From the NCBI GenBank assembly GCA_039989475.1, contig JBDXHU010000013.1:248001-312000 (forward strand): a DNA stretch of 64,000 bases, given 5' to 3'. This document shows, piece by piece, positions 14,245-23,198 of this stretch. Both the position numbers and the translations under genes were made by a program. The DNA comes from JBDXHU01 sp039989475 (GTDB lineage: Bacteria > Pseudomonadota > Gammaproteobacteria > Pseudomonadales > Halieaceae). Every line of letters begins with the position of its first letter. The first letter of the stretch is position 1. The notes under the pieces are model-generated. The model saw nothing but the letters and a program-made list of their open reading frames with translations. It was not told the origin of the DNA and did not search any database.

Positions 14245-16652
14245 GGCTGACCCAACGCGTCAATTACATCCTGTTACCGGTTATCCTGCTGGTATTCACG
14301 CTGGCGGCTATCTTGATATACCGGGAAATCGCCCAGGATTCCCGCCAGCAACTACAGGGGCAAATACAGCGGGAAATGAACGTAGTCCAGCAGGAAGTCG
14401 ACCTGGAGCTGCGCAGCTTACGTGCGGAGCTCTCGCATATACTCAATAGCGCCGACTTTATCAATTTCATCAATGCGGGTAGCACACTGTTCCAGGTGTA
14501 TGCATTTGAGCCAAGCACCTATGCACTGTTGGCTACGTCGCGGCTCAATAATCCCGGTATTGAGGAGCTGCAAATCCTGGCTCCGACCGGGGAAGCAGTG
14601 CTTGCCAGCAGCAGCGGGGACCCGTTTGGGGCGCCGTCACGGCCGGGGTTGCCGGCGACGGTACTGGAAGACTACCTCCGGCAAGTGGCTGCTGAACAGG
14701 AGCTGGTGGTACGCGAGATCGTCTACCAGGACCTGGCCGGGGTTACCCGTTTCGCCGTGTTACAGCCTGTGTCGCCGCGCCTTCTGGTCAAGGATTCGCA
14801 GCAGTCCGGCAGTGATATCCATGTCGCCGTGCTGGTAGCGCGACTCGGCGCCTTTGATGGCTTGCGGGAGCGACTGCAGCAGCAATTAGGTGGTGAACAT
14901 GAGCTCGGCTTTAGTCTTGCGCTGGATAGCGCGGGTAGCGCCAGTGCCGACCAGTTCCAGGCCACGGTTACTGCTGGAGACCTGGTATTCAAGCAGGTTC
15001 ATCGGCTGTACAGCCTGGAATTGAAGGTCCCGGAGGCCCTGCTGTGGTCGCGGCTGCAAGGAGCGCGCCTGAATTTGTTGCTGATGGTGTCGGCACTGAC
15101 AGTGTTTTCATTTCTTGCCCTGCGCCTGCTCATACAACGCCAGATACTGCGGCCCGTGAATGAACTGGTGCAGCGGGTGCGTGAATCGCACCACGAGAAT
15201 ATTCAGCTACAGCGCATCGATAGTAATGACGAAGTGTCTGAGCTGAACAATGCCTACGTTAACCTGCTGCAGGACATTCATCACCTGGCCTCCTTTGATC
15301 ACCTGACCGGGCTTGCCAATCGGCGCAGCTTCCAGCTAATCCTGGCTAGACAGTTGCACAGTGCCAGGAATCAGTCGGCGCAATCGGCATTGCTATTTAT
15401 TGATCTCGATAACTTCAAGCGGGTCAATGATCAGTACGGACATGCCACCGGTGATCGCCTGTTGCAGAAATTCAGCGACCAGTTGCAGGAATCGATTCGT
15501 CCCGAGGATGTGGTCGCGAGCATGGGCGAAAATGTCCTGGCGCGCCTGGCCGGCGATGAATTTGCCCTGCTGCTGAATGACACCGACGGCGCTTCCGGTG
15601 CCCGCATCGTGGCTGAGCGAATTCTGGGCATGTTTGACCAGGGCTTTGAAGTCGATGGAGTCTGCCACAATATTAACGCCAGTATTGGCATAGCCCTTGC
15701 GCCAGAAGATGGCAATCATGCGCAAACCCTGTTGCGCAACGCCGATGCGGCCATGTACGAGGCCAAAGCCAACGGCAAAAATCGCTACCAGTTCTTCAAC
15801 CGCGATATTGCTTCGGTAATGTCGCGTCGCCAGAAGATTGAGAAGGTACTGGACCGGGCCCTGGACAGCGAGCACTTGCACCTGGTTTATATGCCGATAT
15901 TTGAGACAGCGAGCTTGCGGCCGACGGGGGTCGAGGTGCTGCTACGCTGCCCGGCCCTCGCCGAGCAGGGCATTGGTCCGGATGAGTTTATTCCTGTAGC
16001 GGAGAGCACGGGCCAGATCAAGCGCATCGACCTGTGGGTGCTGGAGGAGGCCTTATTACACCTGCGCTGCCTGCGCGATGAACATGGTTACCAGGGCTTC
16101 TTCGCCATTAATATCTCGGCTGTGGAGCTACACAATGAGGCCTTTCCGCAGCAGGTGAGCGAGCTTATCGCCAGGTATGGCATCGACCCGGCGCTGCTGG
16201 AGCTGGAAATAACAGAAACCAGCCTGGTCAGTGATGACGCGGACAGTATCGAGACCCTGCAGGCTTTGAAAGCGCTGGGGTTGCGCCTGGCGCTGGATGA
16301 TTTTGGTACCGGATATACCGCCTTCAACCAGTTGGCCAGCTACCCGGTGGACACACTCAAGATTGACCGCTCCTTTGTTAATGCAATCAGCGACAGCTCT
16401 CAGCAAAAACGGCCGATGGTGGATATCATCCTGACCCTGGCGGAACTGTATGACTTGCATGTCATTGCAGAGGGCGTTGAAACTGCTGCTGAGTTGGCCT
16501 ATTTGCAGCACAGCGGTTGTCAGCAGTTACAGGGCTATTTCCTGTCCATGCCCTTGAGCTGGAACGCCTTGCAGCAGCTGGTGCTCGAAGAGCAGGCGCT
16601 GCTCACTGAGCAGCGCGAAAAGGGCGAACACCTCAAACTGGTCGTGGACTAA
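14241..16652 (+). CDS. MbaA-like membrane GGDEF/EAL protein (c-di-GMP turnover)
   Basis: The 803-residue protein has a first membrane segment (about 9-28), a periplasmic domain of about 245 residues, a second segment (about 278-298), a HAMP-like linker, GGDEF (about 350-515) and EAL (about 535-790). The GGDEF signature is AGDEF (about 437). Between RPED and RLAGDEF an eight-residue insert (SMGENVLA) displaces the usual inhibitory RxxD. The EAL domain has EVL in place of EAL but keeps the other key residues (INIS, LEITET, DDFGTG, LKIDRSF, AEGVE, QGYF), so phosphodiesterase activity is expected. It starts within the stop of the polyamine-binding-like gene. Its 3' end shares CTAA with the convergent fliN. 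Confidence 0.85.
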   Translation: MRLTQRVNYILLPVILLVFTLAAILIYREIAQDSRQQLQGQIQREMNVVQQEVDLELRSLRAELSHILNSADFINFINAGSTLFQVYAFEPSTYALLATSRLNNPGIEELQILAPTGEAVLASSSGDPFGAPSRPGLPATVLEDYLRQVAAEQELVVREIVYQDLAGVTRFAVLQPVSPRLLVKDSQQSGSDIHVAVLVARLGAFDGLRERLQQQLGGEHELGFSLALDSAGSASADQFQATVTAGDLVFKQVHRLYSLELKVPEALLWSRLQGARLNLLLMVSALTVFSFLALRLLIQRQILRPVNELVQRVRESHHENIQLQRIDSNDEVSELNNAYVNLLQDIHHLASFDHLTGLANRRSFQLILARQLHSARNQSAQSALLFIDLDNFKRVNDQYGHATGDRLLQKFSDQLQESIRPEDVVASMGENVLARLAGDEFALLLNDTDGASGARIVAERILGMFDQGFEVDGVCHNINASIGIALAPEDGNHAQTLLRNADAAMYEAKANGKNRYQFFNRDIASVMSRRQKIEKVLDRALDSEHLHLVYMPIFETASLRPTGVEVLLRCPALAEQGIGPDEFIPVAESTGQIKRIDLWVLEEALLHLRCLRDEHGYQGFFAINISAVELHNEAFPQQVSELIARYGIDPALLELEITETSLVSDDADSIETLQALKALGLRLALDDFGTGYTAFNQLASYPVDTLKIDRSFVNAISDSSQQKRPMVDIILTLAELYDLHVIAEGVETAAELAYLQHSGCQQLQGYFLSMPLSWNALQQLVLEEQALLTEQREKGEHLKLVVD

Positions 16653-17086
16653 TCAGGCTCAGCTTCGGGGTCACTATCCTGCAGGTTGCGGGCCCGGTCT
16701 TGCGGGCTGATGATGTCGGTGATCTGGATGCCGAATTTGTCGTCCTGCATCACTACAATGCCCTGTGCAATCGGAGCATTGTTGACCAGGATGTCCAGCG
16801 GTTCATTGATCAGGCGCGATAGCTTGAGCACCGTACCGGCGCCCGTCTCCAACAACTCTCCAATGGTCATGCTGGTGCGCCCAACCTCGACTGACAGGGT
16901 GACCGGCACGTCCAGTAAAACGTCCAGGTTGACGTCTGATTCACGCTTGCTGGCCTGGGCCTGGGCCGGGGCTTCCGCCTCGGCATGACCCTCAGCGCTA
17001 TTGTCTGAAGAGCCCTCAGCGTTACTTTGTAAAGAGCCCTCCGCGGCTTCGTCAGCCGCCAGTTCGGATTCGGTTTCTGTTGTCAT
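16649..17086 (-). CDS. fliN: Flagellar C-ring switch protein FliN (canonical copy)
   Basis: FliN forms the base of the flagellar C-ring and docks the FliH-FliI ATPase. The C-terminal SpoA domain (about residues 55-140) is canonical: LDVPVTLSVEVGRTSMTIGELL, LNEP-type loop and FGIQITDIISPQDR. The N-terminal 50 residues are acidic, Ser/Ala rich, and contain a 24-bp coding repeat. The length of 145 is normal. It follows fliL by 9 bases, whereas fliM, which normally sits between them, is at 40.1 kb beside a second FliN-like gene. This copy matches the E. coli protein better than the other. Confidence 0.93.
   Translation of the reverse strand: MTTETESELAADEAAEGSLQSNAEGSSDNSAEGHAEAEAPAQAQASKRESDVNLDVLLDVPVTLSVEVGRTSMTIGELLETGAGTVLKLSRLINEPLDILVNNAPIAQGIVVMQDDKFGIQITDIISPQDRARNLQDSDPEAEPD
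16982..17041 (-). repeat. 24-bp in-frame repeat in the FliN N-terminus, related to the ftsB repeat
   Basis: On the coding strand, units occupy 17041-17018 and 17017-16994, with a short third piece to 16982. They encode E-G-S-L-Q-S-N-A, E-G-S-S-D-N-S-A and E-G-H-A. The second unit matches the ftsB unit at 3742-3765 in 19 of 24 bases, including the first 12 (GAGGGCTCTTCA), in the same reading frame and with the same closing CGCT. Confidence 0.8.
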
Positions 17087-17095
17087 GGTATCGAC

Positions 17096-17536
17096 CTACT
17101 GCATTACGAAACTGGTGATAAAGACCTCTACCGGCGGTTGCGCGGGTACCGTCTGGGCAATGGTTTCGCTGATCTTCACGCGCAGATCTTCCTTCGCTGA
17201 CTTGGTGTTGAGATCTTCGAAGGACTGGTCGCTCAGTACCAGGATCAGGTTGTTGCGGATTACCGGCATATTGAGGCTGATGTCATCGACAACTTCCTGG
17301 TCGCGGTGCATCACTTCCAGCGTGGTTTGCAGGTAGCGCAGGTTGCCGCGATGGGTGAAATTGACCACCAGTGGTGGATCCAGCTTGACGAAGATAGGTG
17401 CCGTTTCCTCTTCCACTACCTCCGCAACGGGCTCCCCTTCCGCTGGCGCAGCTTTTTCACCCATGTAGAAAAATGCGCCGGCGCCGCCGGCGCCTACCAG
17501 CAATAATAAGCCAAGGATAAGTATGATCTTTTTCAT
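17096..17536 (-). CDS. fliL: Flagellar basal body protein FliL
   Basis: FliL is a single-pass inner-membrane protein that surrounds or supports the stator and raises motor torque. The N-terminal segment (residues 2-25, KKIILILGLLLLVGAGGAGAFF) is a membrane anchor. A short acidic linker follows, and the periplasmic domain carries PIFVKLDPPLVVNF, typical of the family. The 146-residue length is usual. It lies 27 bases after fliK and 9 before fliN, presumably in one transcript from the sigma-54 promoter ahead of fliK. Confidence 0.94.
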   Translation of the reverse strand: MKKIILILGLLLLVGAGGAGAFFYMGEKAAPAEGEPVAEVVEEETAPIFVKLDPPLVVNFTHRGNLRYLQTTLEVMHRDQEVVDDISLNMPVIRNNLILVLSDQSFEDLNTKSAKEDLRVKISETIAQTVPAQPPVEVFITSFVMQ

Positions 17537-17563
17537 AGTGCCATTCCTGTCAGTTTAAAAATG

Positions 17564-18955
17564 TCAGATGTAGTAGTCGATCAGGCTGCCGTCGTCAGGC
17601 AGCATCTGTTCAGCGCGAGCTGGCGCCTCGTTAGCGGTGGTCTGGTCCGCGTCGGCGTCATGTTGCTGGGTGCTATCGCGGCTCGCTTCGTCACTGGCGT
17701 TGTGCTGGGCCAGCGAGCGATCGGAGACGTCAGCCTGGCTTAATTCCATGCCCGCCTGGCCGAATAGTTCGCGCAGGCGCGGCATCTCCGCTTCCAATAG
17801 CTCGCGGGCGGCGCGATTAGCGCTGTAGAAGACGATGCTGGTCTGGTCGCTGTCGCTGGTAATGCGTACTTCCAGGCTGCCTAGTTCCGCCGGATGCAGC
17901 TGCAGTTCAGCACGCTGGATGCCATTGCGTCCCAGCCACTGGATGCGGCCCTGCAGTTCTTCGCCCCAGCCGCTCTGGCCCGGCCCGGATTGCATATTCA
18001 TACGCGGCATGCGGTCCAGCGCGGTCGCCTCCGGACTCTGGCTGCTCAGTTTATTATCCAGTATCGGAGCCAGTACGCTGGTGTCCCGCGGCGTCGTCAG
18101 GGGCTCTATCAGTGGGCTGGTAGCCTTGCCTGCACTGTCAATGCCAGGCACCTTGCTGGCGCTGTCCTTGCCAGCAATATTATTGAAGGCGGCGTCGAGC
18201 AGTTGCTCCCTGCCGAGCTTGTCGCCATTACTGAAGTTGGCTCCTGCAGGGACTGTCCCGGATGGAGTCTCGACGTTGTTGCTGCCCCGAAGCAGCTCGC
18301 CAGACGCAGCCAGCGGCTCTGTCTGTGGCAGGGTGTTGCCGCCAGCCGGCAAGGCCTTGCCGCCAGGGCTAATTGTGGGTCTATTCATTACATTGCCGGG
18401 CCTGCGCAGGGCTTCACCCGTACTGCTGATACTGTTAGCTGGCGCGACGGGAGCGGTCACTGCCAGCGCCTGGGCCGGGTTTGGTTGCTGCTCGCTGGAA
18501 TTGCCCAGGGATACTGCTGCCGCTGTAGCCGGGCCTGGGTCCAGCGCCTGGTCCAGGATTGGCAGGCCGGTACTGATCGATTCACTGGAATCAGGCTTTG
18601 TGACGACTTCCGTCAATTCCGGTGCTGTAGGGGGCAGGCTTGCGTCTGCTGCCAGCGGCGCTTGCTGTGGCGCTTGCTGTGGCACTGGCTGTGGCACTGG
18701 CTGTGGCACTGGCTCCGGACCAGTAAGCTGCGGTTCTATGCTATCCGCCAGTGCAAGCTCGGGAGCAGCAGTGCTCAGCTCGCTTAAGCTGTTCTCATCA
18801 GCAATGGGCCCCAGTATCGCGGCAAAAGCCTGCTTCGATGCCTGGCCGGGAATATCTGCCTCGCCAGCTGCCACGGCACCCGGTTCGGTGGATAATCCGT
18901 AAGCCGTCTCCGCCACTGCAACATCCGGCGAGGCTGACAAGTTGGCGATATTCAC
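17564..18955 (-). CDS. fliK: Flagellar hook-length control protein FliK
   Basis: FliK is the secreted molecular ruler that sets hook length and switches export specificity through FlhB. The 463-residue protein has a long disordered Pro/Ser/Thr/Ala-rich N-terminal part and the conserved C-terminal Flg_hook domain (about 335-425, with GIQRAELQLHPAELGSLEV). A Pro-Gln stretch (about residues 80-100, repeated PVPQ then QQAP) is encoded by a 12-bp tandem repeat at 18653-18716. The GTG start at 18955 has AGGA 8 bases upstream. A sigma-54 promoter lies 73 bases before it. A second FliK-type gene lies at 42412. Confidence 0.92.
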   Translation of the reverse strand: MNIANLSASPDVAVAETAYGLSTEPGAVAAGEADIPGQASKQAFAAILGPIADENSLSELSTAAPELALADSIEPQLTGPEPVPQPVPQPVPQQAPQQAPLAADASLPPTAPELTEVVTKPDSSESISTGLPILDQALDPGPATAAAVSLGNSSEQQPNPAQALAVTAPVAPANSISSTGEALRRPGNVMNRPTISPGGKALPAGGNTLPQTEPLAASGELLRGSNNVETPSGTVPAGANFSNGDKLGREQLLDAAFNNIAGKDSASKVPGIDSAGKATSPLIEPLTTPRDTSVLAPILDNKLSSQSPEATALDRMPRMNMQSGPGQSGWGEELQGRIQWLGRNGIQRAELQLHPAELGSLEVRITSDSDQTSIVFYSANRAARELLEAEMPRLRELFGQAGMELSQADVSDRSLAQHNASDEASRDSTQQHDADADQTTANEAPARAEQMLPDDGSLIDYYI

Positions 18956-19027
18956 GCGTGGTTCCTGCTAATTAGCATTAGTGGCATTCTCAATAGGCCC
19001 TGATTGCTGTGTCTTCCTGTTATACAA

Positions 19028-19043
19028 AGCAAAGTGCATGCCA
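19028..19043 (-). promoter_or_regulatory. Sigma-54 promoter for fliK-fliL-fliN
   Basis: Read on the minus strand the site is TGGCATG-CACT-TTGCT, one mismatch from TGGCACG-N4-TTGCW, with exactly 10 bases between GG and GC. Expected initiation is near 19017, about 60 bases before the fliK GTG. It overlaps the 3' end region just past fliJ, so fliKLN can be read apart from fliHIJ. Confidence 0.8.
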
Positions 19044-19053
19044 ATCTAGCCCT

Positions 19054-19488
19054 TTACTGGCGGCTGCGCCGACCATGAAGTTCGTCGGCTTGCTTCTGTT
19101 CCTGTTTCTGCAGCTCTTGCTGCTCGGTTTCCAGGGCCATGGCAGTCAGTCGCGACAAGGTTTCGCTGGCCTGGCGCTTTTCGATCCACTGATCGCGGGT
19201 TTGCTCTACCTCGGTCTCCCCCAGCTCCAGGGTATGTCTCTGTTCCTCTACCGCCCGGTCCAGCTGGGCGAAGAACTGCTGGAAATTGCGGTATTGTTGA
19301 GCATCCAGTCCCTGCGTGCTCTGTTCCGCAAACAGTGCCTGGTATTCCTGTCGGTACTGCAGCAGTTGCTGCAACATCTGCTCCTTGCTGGCATGGGCCT
19401 GTTGGGCATCTGCCAACTGTGAGCCGGCCTTGCGTTCCTGTTCTCGGCGAATATCGGTGACACGTTCCAGGCGTTTGCTGCGGATCAT
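19054..19488 (-). CDS. fliJ: Flagellar export chaperone FliJ
   Basis: FliJ is the coiled-coil stalk of the FliH-FliI export ATPase and resembles the gamma subunit of F-ATPase. The 144 residues are nearly all alpha-helical and rich in Gln, Glu, Arg and Lys. The N-terminal SKRLERV-type motif is present as RSKRLERVTDIRREQERKAGSQLADAQ (in pieces). The length matches the family at about 147. It follows fliI by 3 bases. A 98-base gap to fliK holds the next sigma-54 promoter. Confidence 0.88.
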   Translation of the reverse strand: MIRSKRLERVTDIRREQERKAGSQLADAQQAHASKEQMLQQLLQYRQEYQALFAEQSTQGLDAQQYRNFQQFFAQLDRAVEEQRHTLELGETEVEQTRDQWIEKRQASETLSRLTAMALETEQQELQKQEQKQADELHGRRSRQ

Positions 19489-19491
19489 GGC

Positions 19492-20859
19492 TTAGTCACT
19501 CCACTGTGTGGTGCAGGCGGCCAGTTGTTCGAGGCTGCCGGAAAAATTGGCTTGTTCCTGGATACCCTGCTGCAGGAAGTTCATTAGCTGGGGCTGGGCG
19601 GCGATAGCGAGATCGATGGCGGGATCTGAGCCATGCTGATAGGCCCCAACGCTGATCAGGTCGCGACTTTGCTGGTAGGTCGAGTAGAGCTGGCGAAAAT
19701 GGCGCGCTGCTCCCTGGTGTTCATCACTGGTGATGCCGGGCATGATACGGCTGATGGAGGCCTCAATGTCGATGGCCGGGTATACACCCGCTTCGGCCAA
19801 TTGTCGCGACAGCACAATATGACCGTCCAATATGGCCCTGGCAGCATCAGCAATGGGGTCTTGTTGGTCGTCACCCTCAACCAGTACCGTGTAAATTGCC
19901 GTGATAGAGCCACCGCTGGCGGCGTCACCGTTGCCTGATCGCTCTACCAGTCGAGGTATTTGTACGAACACCGAGGGCGGGTAACCCTTGGTCACCGGCG
20001 GTTCACCGATAGCCAGTGCGATTTCGCGCTGAGCCTGGGCAAAGCGGGTCAGCGAGTCCATCAGCAGTAAAACCTTCAGGCCCTGGTTGCGAAAGTGTTC
20101 CGCCACCGCGGTTGCCAGCCAGGCACCGTGAATGCGCATCAGCGGTGGGTCATCAGCCGGCGACGCAATCACCACGGCCTTGTCCCGGTCGCGGCTACCG
20201 AGAATTTCCTCGACGAATTCACGCACCTCACGACCACGTTCGCCGATCAGGCCGACCACGACTACATCTGCCTCGGTATAGCGTGTCATCAGGCCCAGCA
20301 GGGTGCTCTTGCCGACTCCGCTGCCGGCGAACAAGCCCATGCGCTGGCCGCGGCCGACCGTGAACAGGGAATTTACCGCGCGCACACCCACGTCCAGAGG
20401 CTCGCGGATGGGTTCACGGTGAAAGGGGTTGATGGCCTGGCCCTGCAGGGAGATGGCATCGTCGCAGCGAATCTCGCCGAGGTCATCCAGGGGTGCACCA
20501 GTGGCGTCTATGACCCGCCCCAGTAGTTGCTGCCCCACCTTGACCTGGGTACTGGTATCGGCGGGTATAACACGCGCGTTCGGACAGAGGCCGCGCAATT
20601 CACCGATGGGCATCAGGTATAGCTTGCTCTGGGCGAAGCCCACGACTTCCGCCTCGAATTCGCCACCGTCGGCAGGCAATATGCGACAGCGGCTACCGAC
20701 GGGTGCCTGGCATCCCTCGGCGACCATGGTCAGGCCTATGAGTTGGCACACGCGACCTTCCACCACCAGCTCGGGGTCGGTGACCTGGTCGGTGTAGAGC
20801 TGCAGGCGCGAACTTATCTCACGGCAGCGCTCACTGTTAATTCTTTCTGCAGCGTTCAC
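19492..20859 (-). CDS. fliI: Flagellum-specific ATPase FliI
   Basis: FliI is the export-gate ATPase. The 455-residue protein (E. coli 457) carries Walker A GLFAGSGVGKSTLLG, the GERGREVREFVEE motif and the Walker B KVLLLMDSLTRFAQAQREI. The frame is open to 20904, but the GTG at 20859 overlaps the fliH stop as GTGA and gives the family length, so it is chosen. Its neighbours fliH and fliJ are its partners. Confidence 0.95.
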   Translation of the reverse strand: MNAAERINSERCREISSRLQLYTDQVTDPELVVEGRVCQLIGLTMVAEGCQAPVGSRCRILPADGGEFEAEVVGFAQSKLYLMPIGELRGLCPNARVIPADTSTQVKVGQQLLGRVIDATGAPLDDLGEIRCDDAISLQGQAINPFHREPIREPLDVGVRAVNSLFTVGRGQRMGLFAGSGVGKSTLLGLMTRYTEADVVVVGLIGERGREVREFVEEILGSRDRDKAVVIASPADDPPLMRIHGAWLATAVAEHFRNQGLKVLLLMDSLTRFAQAQREIALAIGEPPVTKGYPPSVFVQIPRLVERSGNGDAASGGSITAIYTVLVEGDDQQDPIADAARAILDGHIVLSRQLAEAGVYPAIDIEASISRIMPGITSDEHQGAARHFRQLYSTYQQSRDLISVGAYQHGSDPAIDLAIAAQPQLMNFLQQGIQEQANFSGSLEQLAACTTQWSD

Positions 20860-21467
20860 GCGTCTGCGTCCTGGGCGCGCTCGCCGCCGATCAACTGGGT
20901 GCAAATGGCCCTGATCCTTGCGTCCAGGGAGGCGTCTATGCGAGTGGCACCGCGACTGACGAGACAGTCGCCTCGCGGCAGTGCCGGGTCACTCAGCAGC
21001 TCCCAGTTGCGATCCTGGCTACTTAACCGGGATAACTCCTTGACCAATTCCACATCCTGGTGATTCAGGTAGACCCTGGCCCCCTCACGATCTTCCGGCA
21101 GGCAGGCGATGGCCTCGCGCACCACGCCTACAATCGCTTCCGGTGCGGTCTGCAGCTCTCGTCGAATTAACTGCTGGGAAATTTTTCCGGCCAGCAGCGC
21201 CAGTTCTTCAGCCACCTGTTCGTTGAGTTCTTCATAAGGCTTGCTGATGGCTTGTAGTATTTGGCTGAATTGATCGAGGCGCTCTTCGATCCAGGCTCGT
21301 TGCTGCTCCAGAGCCTCATCGCGGCCAGCCTGTAAGCCCTCTTGCCGGGCCTGGGCTCGCAGCTGCTCCAGTTCCTTGCTGTGGGCTGCGGACAGGGTCG
21401 TTGCGGCCGCTGCGCCTGACAGCGGCGGTGTGCGCCAGGGCAGAACCTTATCGTCGGCTTTAGTCAT
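20856..21467 (-). CDS. fliH: Flagellar assembly protein FliH
   Basis: FliH is the regulator and stator of the export ATPase FliI and tethers it to FliN. The 203-residue protein has a long N-terminal helical part with alternating small residues (ELEQLRAQARQEGLQAGRDEA), then the V-ATPase subunit E-like C-terminal part. The start overlaps the fliF stop by 8 bases and the stop overlaps the fliI GTG by 4. In the usual order fliG lies between fliF and fliH. Here the two overlap directly, so fliG is truly absent from this position. Confidence 0.93.
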   Translation of the reverse strand: MTKADDKVLPWRTPPLSGAAAATTLSAAHSKELEQLRAQARQEGLQAGRDEALEQQRAWIEERLDQFSQILQAISKPYEELNEQVAEELALLAGKISQQLIRRELQTAPEAIVGVVREAIACLPEDREGARVYLNHQDVELVKELSRLSSQDRNWELLSDPALPRGDCLVSRGATRIDASLDARIRAICTQLIGGERAQDADA

Positions 21468-23157
21468 CGGCTACCCAGCCCTGGATAAGTTTGGCGGCGC
21501 GGGCCGGTTCGCTCTCGACAATGCTGCGTGCCTGGGCCAGGTTTTGTTCGTAATTCGCAATGGCGCTGGCCTGTGGCAAGCCCGGCGCCATGGGCGCGCT
21601 GAGGCTGACCCGGTCATCGCCCAGGGCGGCTTGCTGTGCGTCGGCTCCAGCATAGGCCAACTGGCCTCCGGGCTGGCGCATTGGCAGCGTGCTCTCATTG
21701 GCAACGCTGCTTTTCAATACCGGGCGCAACACGCCAAATATCAGGAATAGCACCACCAGGCCGGCGGCGGAGTTTTTCAGTGCAGTCCACAGCAGCGGGT
21801 TGTCCAGTAAGCTTTCTTCGCTGATGAATTCCGCGATGGCTTCCTGCTGAAAGAAATCAGAGTCAATTACACTGACACTGTCACCGCGCGCTTCACTGAA
21901 ACCTATGGTTTGCTTGACCAGGTCGACGATACGCTCGTACTGGGCTGGATCCAGTGTTTTCACCGTATCCGTCGCCGCAGTGCCGCCAGCTGTTGCAGGG
22001 TCGCCCGCGGTCGCATTGGCGTCAGTGGCAGCGGCCGTGCTGCCGCTGTCAGGATGGTCAATCAACACCGCTACGGAGATGCGGCTGACGGTACCCGGTG
22101 TGCGGCTGATATGACTGATGCTGCGGTCCATCTCGAAATTACGGGTGGTGCGGGTCTTGCTGCGCACGGTGGTGGTTTCCGGCGTTGCTGGGTCGTTACC
22201 GATATCGGCGTTGGGGTCATTGGGCAGTAAGCCGGGAATACCTACAGGCTCAGTCTCCTGATTGGTTTCCTCTTCATCGGACTGTTCGCTGCGCAGTACC
22301 GTAGCGGGATCGTATTTCTCCTCAGTGGTCTCCATCCGGGTGAAGTCCAGGTCAGCGCTGACCTGGGCGTGGACGCGATCAGCGCCGACAATGGGGGTTA
22401 GTATCTGTACAACGCGCTGGGCGTAGTCCTCTTCCAGCTGGCGTTTGAGGCGCAGGTTGGCGTTGCTGATAGAAAAATCGGAGTCTTCATCCATGGACAG
22501 GAGGCTACCAGTCTGGTCCAGCACTGATACCTGATTGGTCGACAGTCCGGCGGTACTGGCAGACACCAGGTGTTTGATGCCGGCAATCTGCGCCTCGGTC
22601 ATGGTCGTGCCTGGGTGCAGGTTGAGCATGACCGATGCACTGGATTGTACCCGCGAGCGCAGGAATGAGGTCTGCCGTGGAATACTCAGGTGTACCCGGG
22701 CCTCGCGGACACTGTCCATGGCTTCAATAGTCTGCACCAGTTCTTCCTGCAGGGCGCGATTGAAGCGTGCTTGTTCAATGAAGTTACTGGTGCCCATGGT
22801 CGGCTTTTGGTCGAGTATGGAGAAACCCTTGGTGGCCTTGTTGGGAAGGCCGTTGCGCGCCAGTAGCAGTCGGGTGCTGTGCACCTCGCTTGCCGGTACC
22901 AGGATGTCACCACTGCGCTGGTCAATGCGATAGTCCAGCCCGGCCTGGTCGAGGCTGGTGCTGACCCGGGCGCCGTCCTGTGCCGACAGGCCGGCATAGA
23001 GCAGTTTGTAGTCTGGTGTTTGCGACCAGAGCACGATCGCCACACCCAGGGCGATACTCCCCGCCAGGCCACCCATCAACACCAGTTGACGGACAAAGTG
23101 CATTTGGCTCAGGTTGCCGATTTGCTGCAGGGCATTAGGGTTCGCTGTAGTTTCCAT
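21460..23157 (-). CDS. fliF: Flagellar MS-ring protein FliF
   Basis: FliF forms the membrane MS-ring on which the flagellum is built. The 565-residue protein has an N-terminal membrane segment (about 33-50), the ring-building YscJ-type domains with YAGLSAQDGARV and VHLSIPRQTSFLR, an acidic periplasmic loop (about 285-330 and 370-395), a second membrane helix (about 455-475) and a cytoplasmic C-terminal tail that should bind FliG (ending LIQGWVADD). Overlap with fliH is described there. fliE lies 41 bases upstream. Confidence 0.96.
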   Translation of the reverse strand: METTANPNALQQIGNLSQMHFVRQLVLMGGLAGSIALGVAIVLWSQTPDYKLLYAGLSAQDGARVSTSLDQAGLDYRIDQRSGDILVPASEVHSTRLLLARNGLPNKATKGFSILDQKPTMGTSNFIEQARFNRALQEELVQTIEAMDSVREARVHLSIPRQTSFLRSRVQSSASVMLNLHPGTTMTEAQIAGIKHLVSASTAGLSTNQVSVLDQTGSLLSMDEDSDFSISNANLRLKRQLEEDYAQRVVQILTPIVGADRVHAQVSADLDFTRMETTEEKYDPATVLRSEQSDEEETNQETEPVGIPGLLPNDPNADIGNDPATPETTTVRSKTRTTRNFEMDRSISHISRTPGTVSRISVAVLIDHPDSGSTAAATDANATAGDPATAGGTAATDTVKTLDPAQYERIVDLVKQTIGFSEARGDSVSVIDSDFFQQEAIAEFISEESLLDNPLLWTALKNSAAGLVVLFLIFGVLRPVLKSSVANESTLPMRQPGGQLAYAGADAQQAALGDDRVSLSAPMAPGLPQASAIANYEQNLAQARSIVESEPARAAKLIQGWVADD

Positions 23158-23198
23158 GTCGTGTCAAAAGGTCCGTGTAGTTTTCAGTTGTTTATGGA

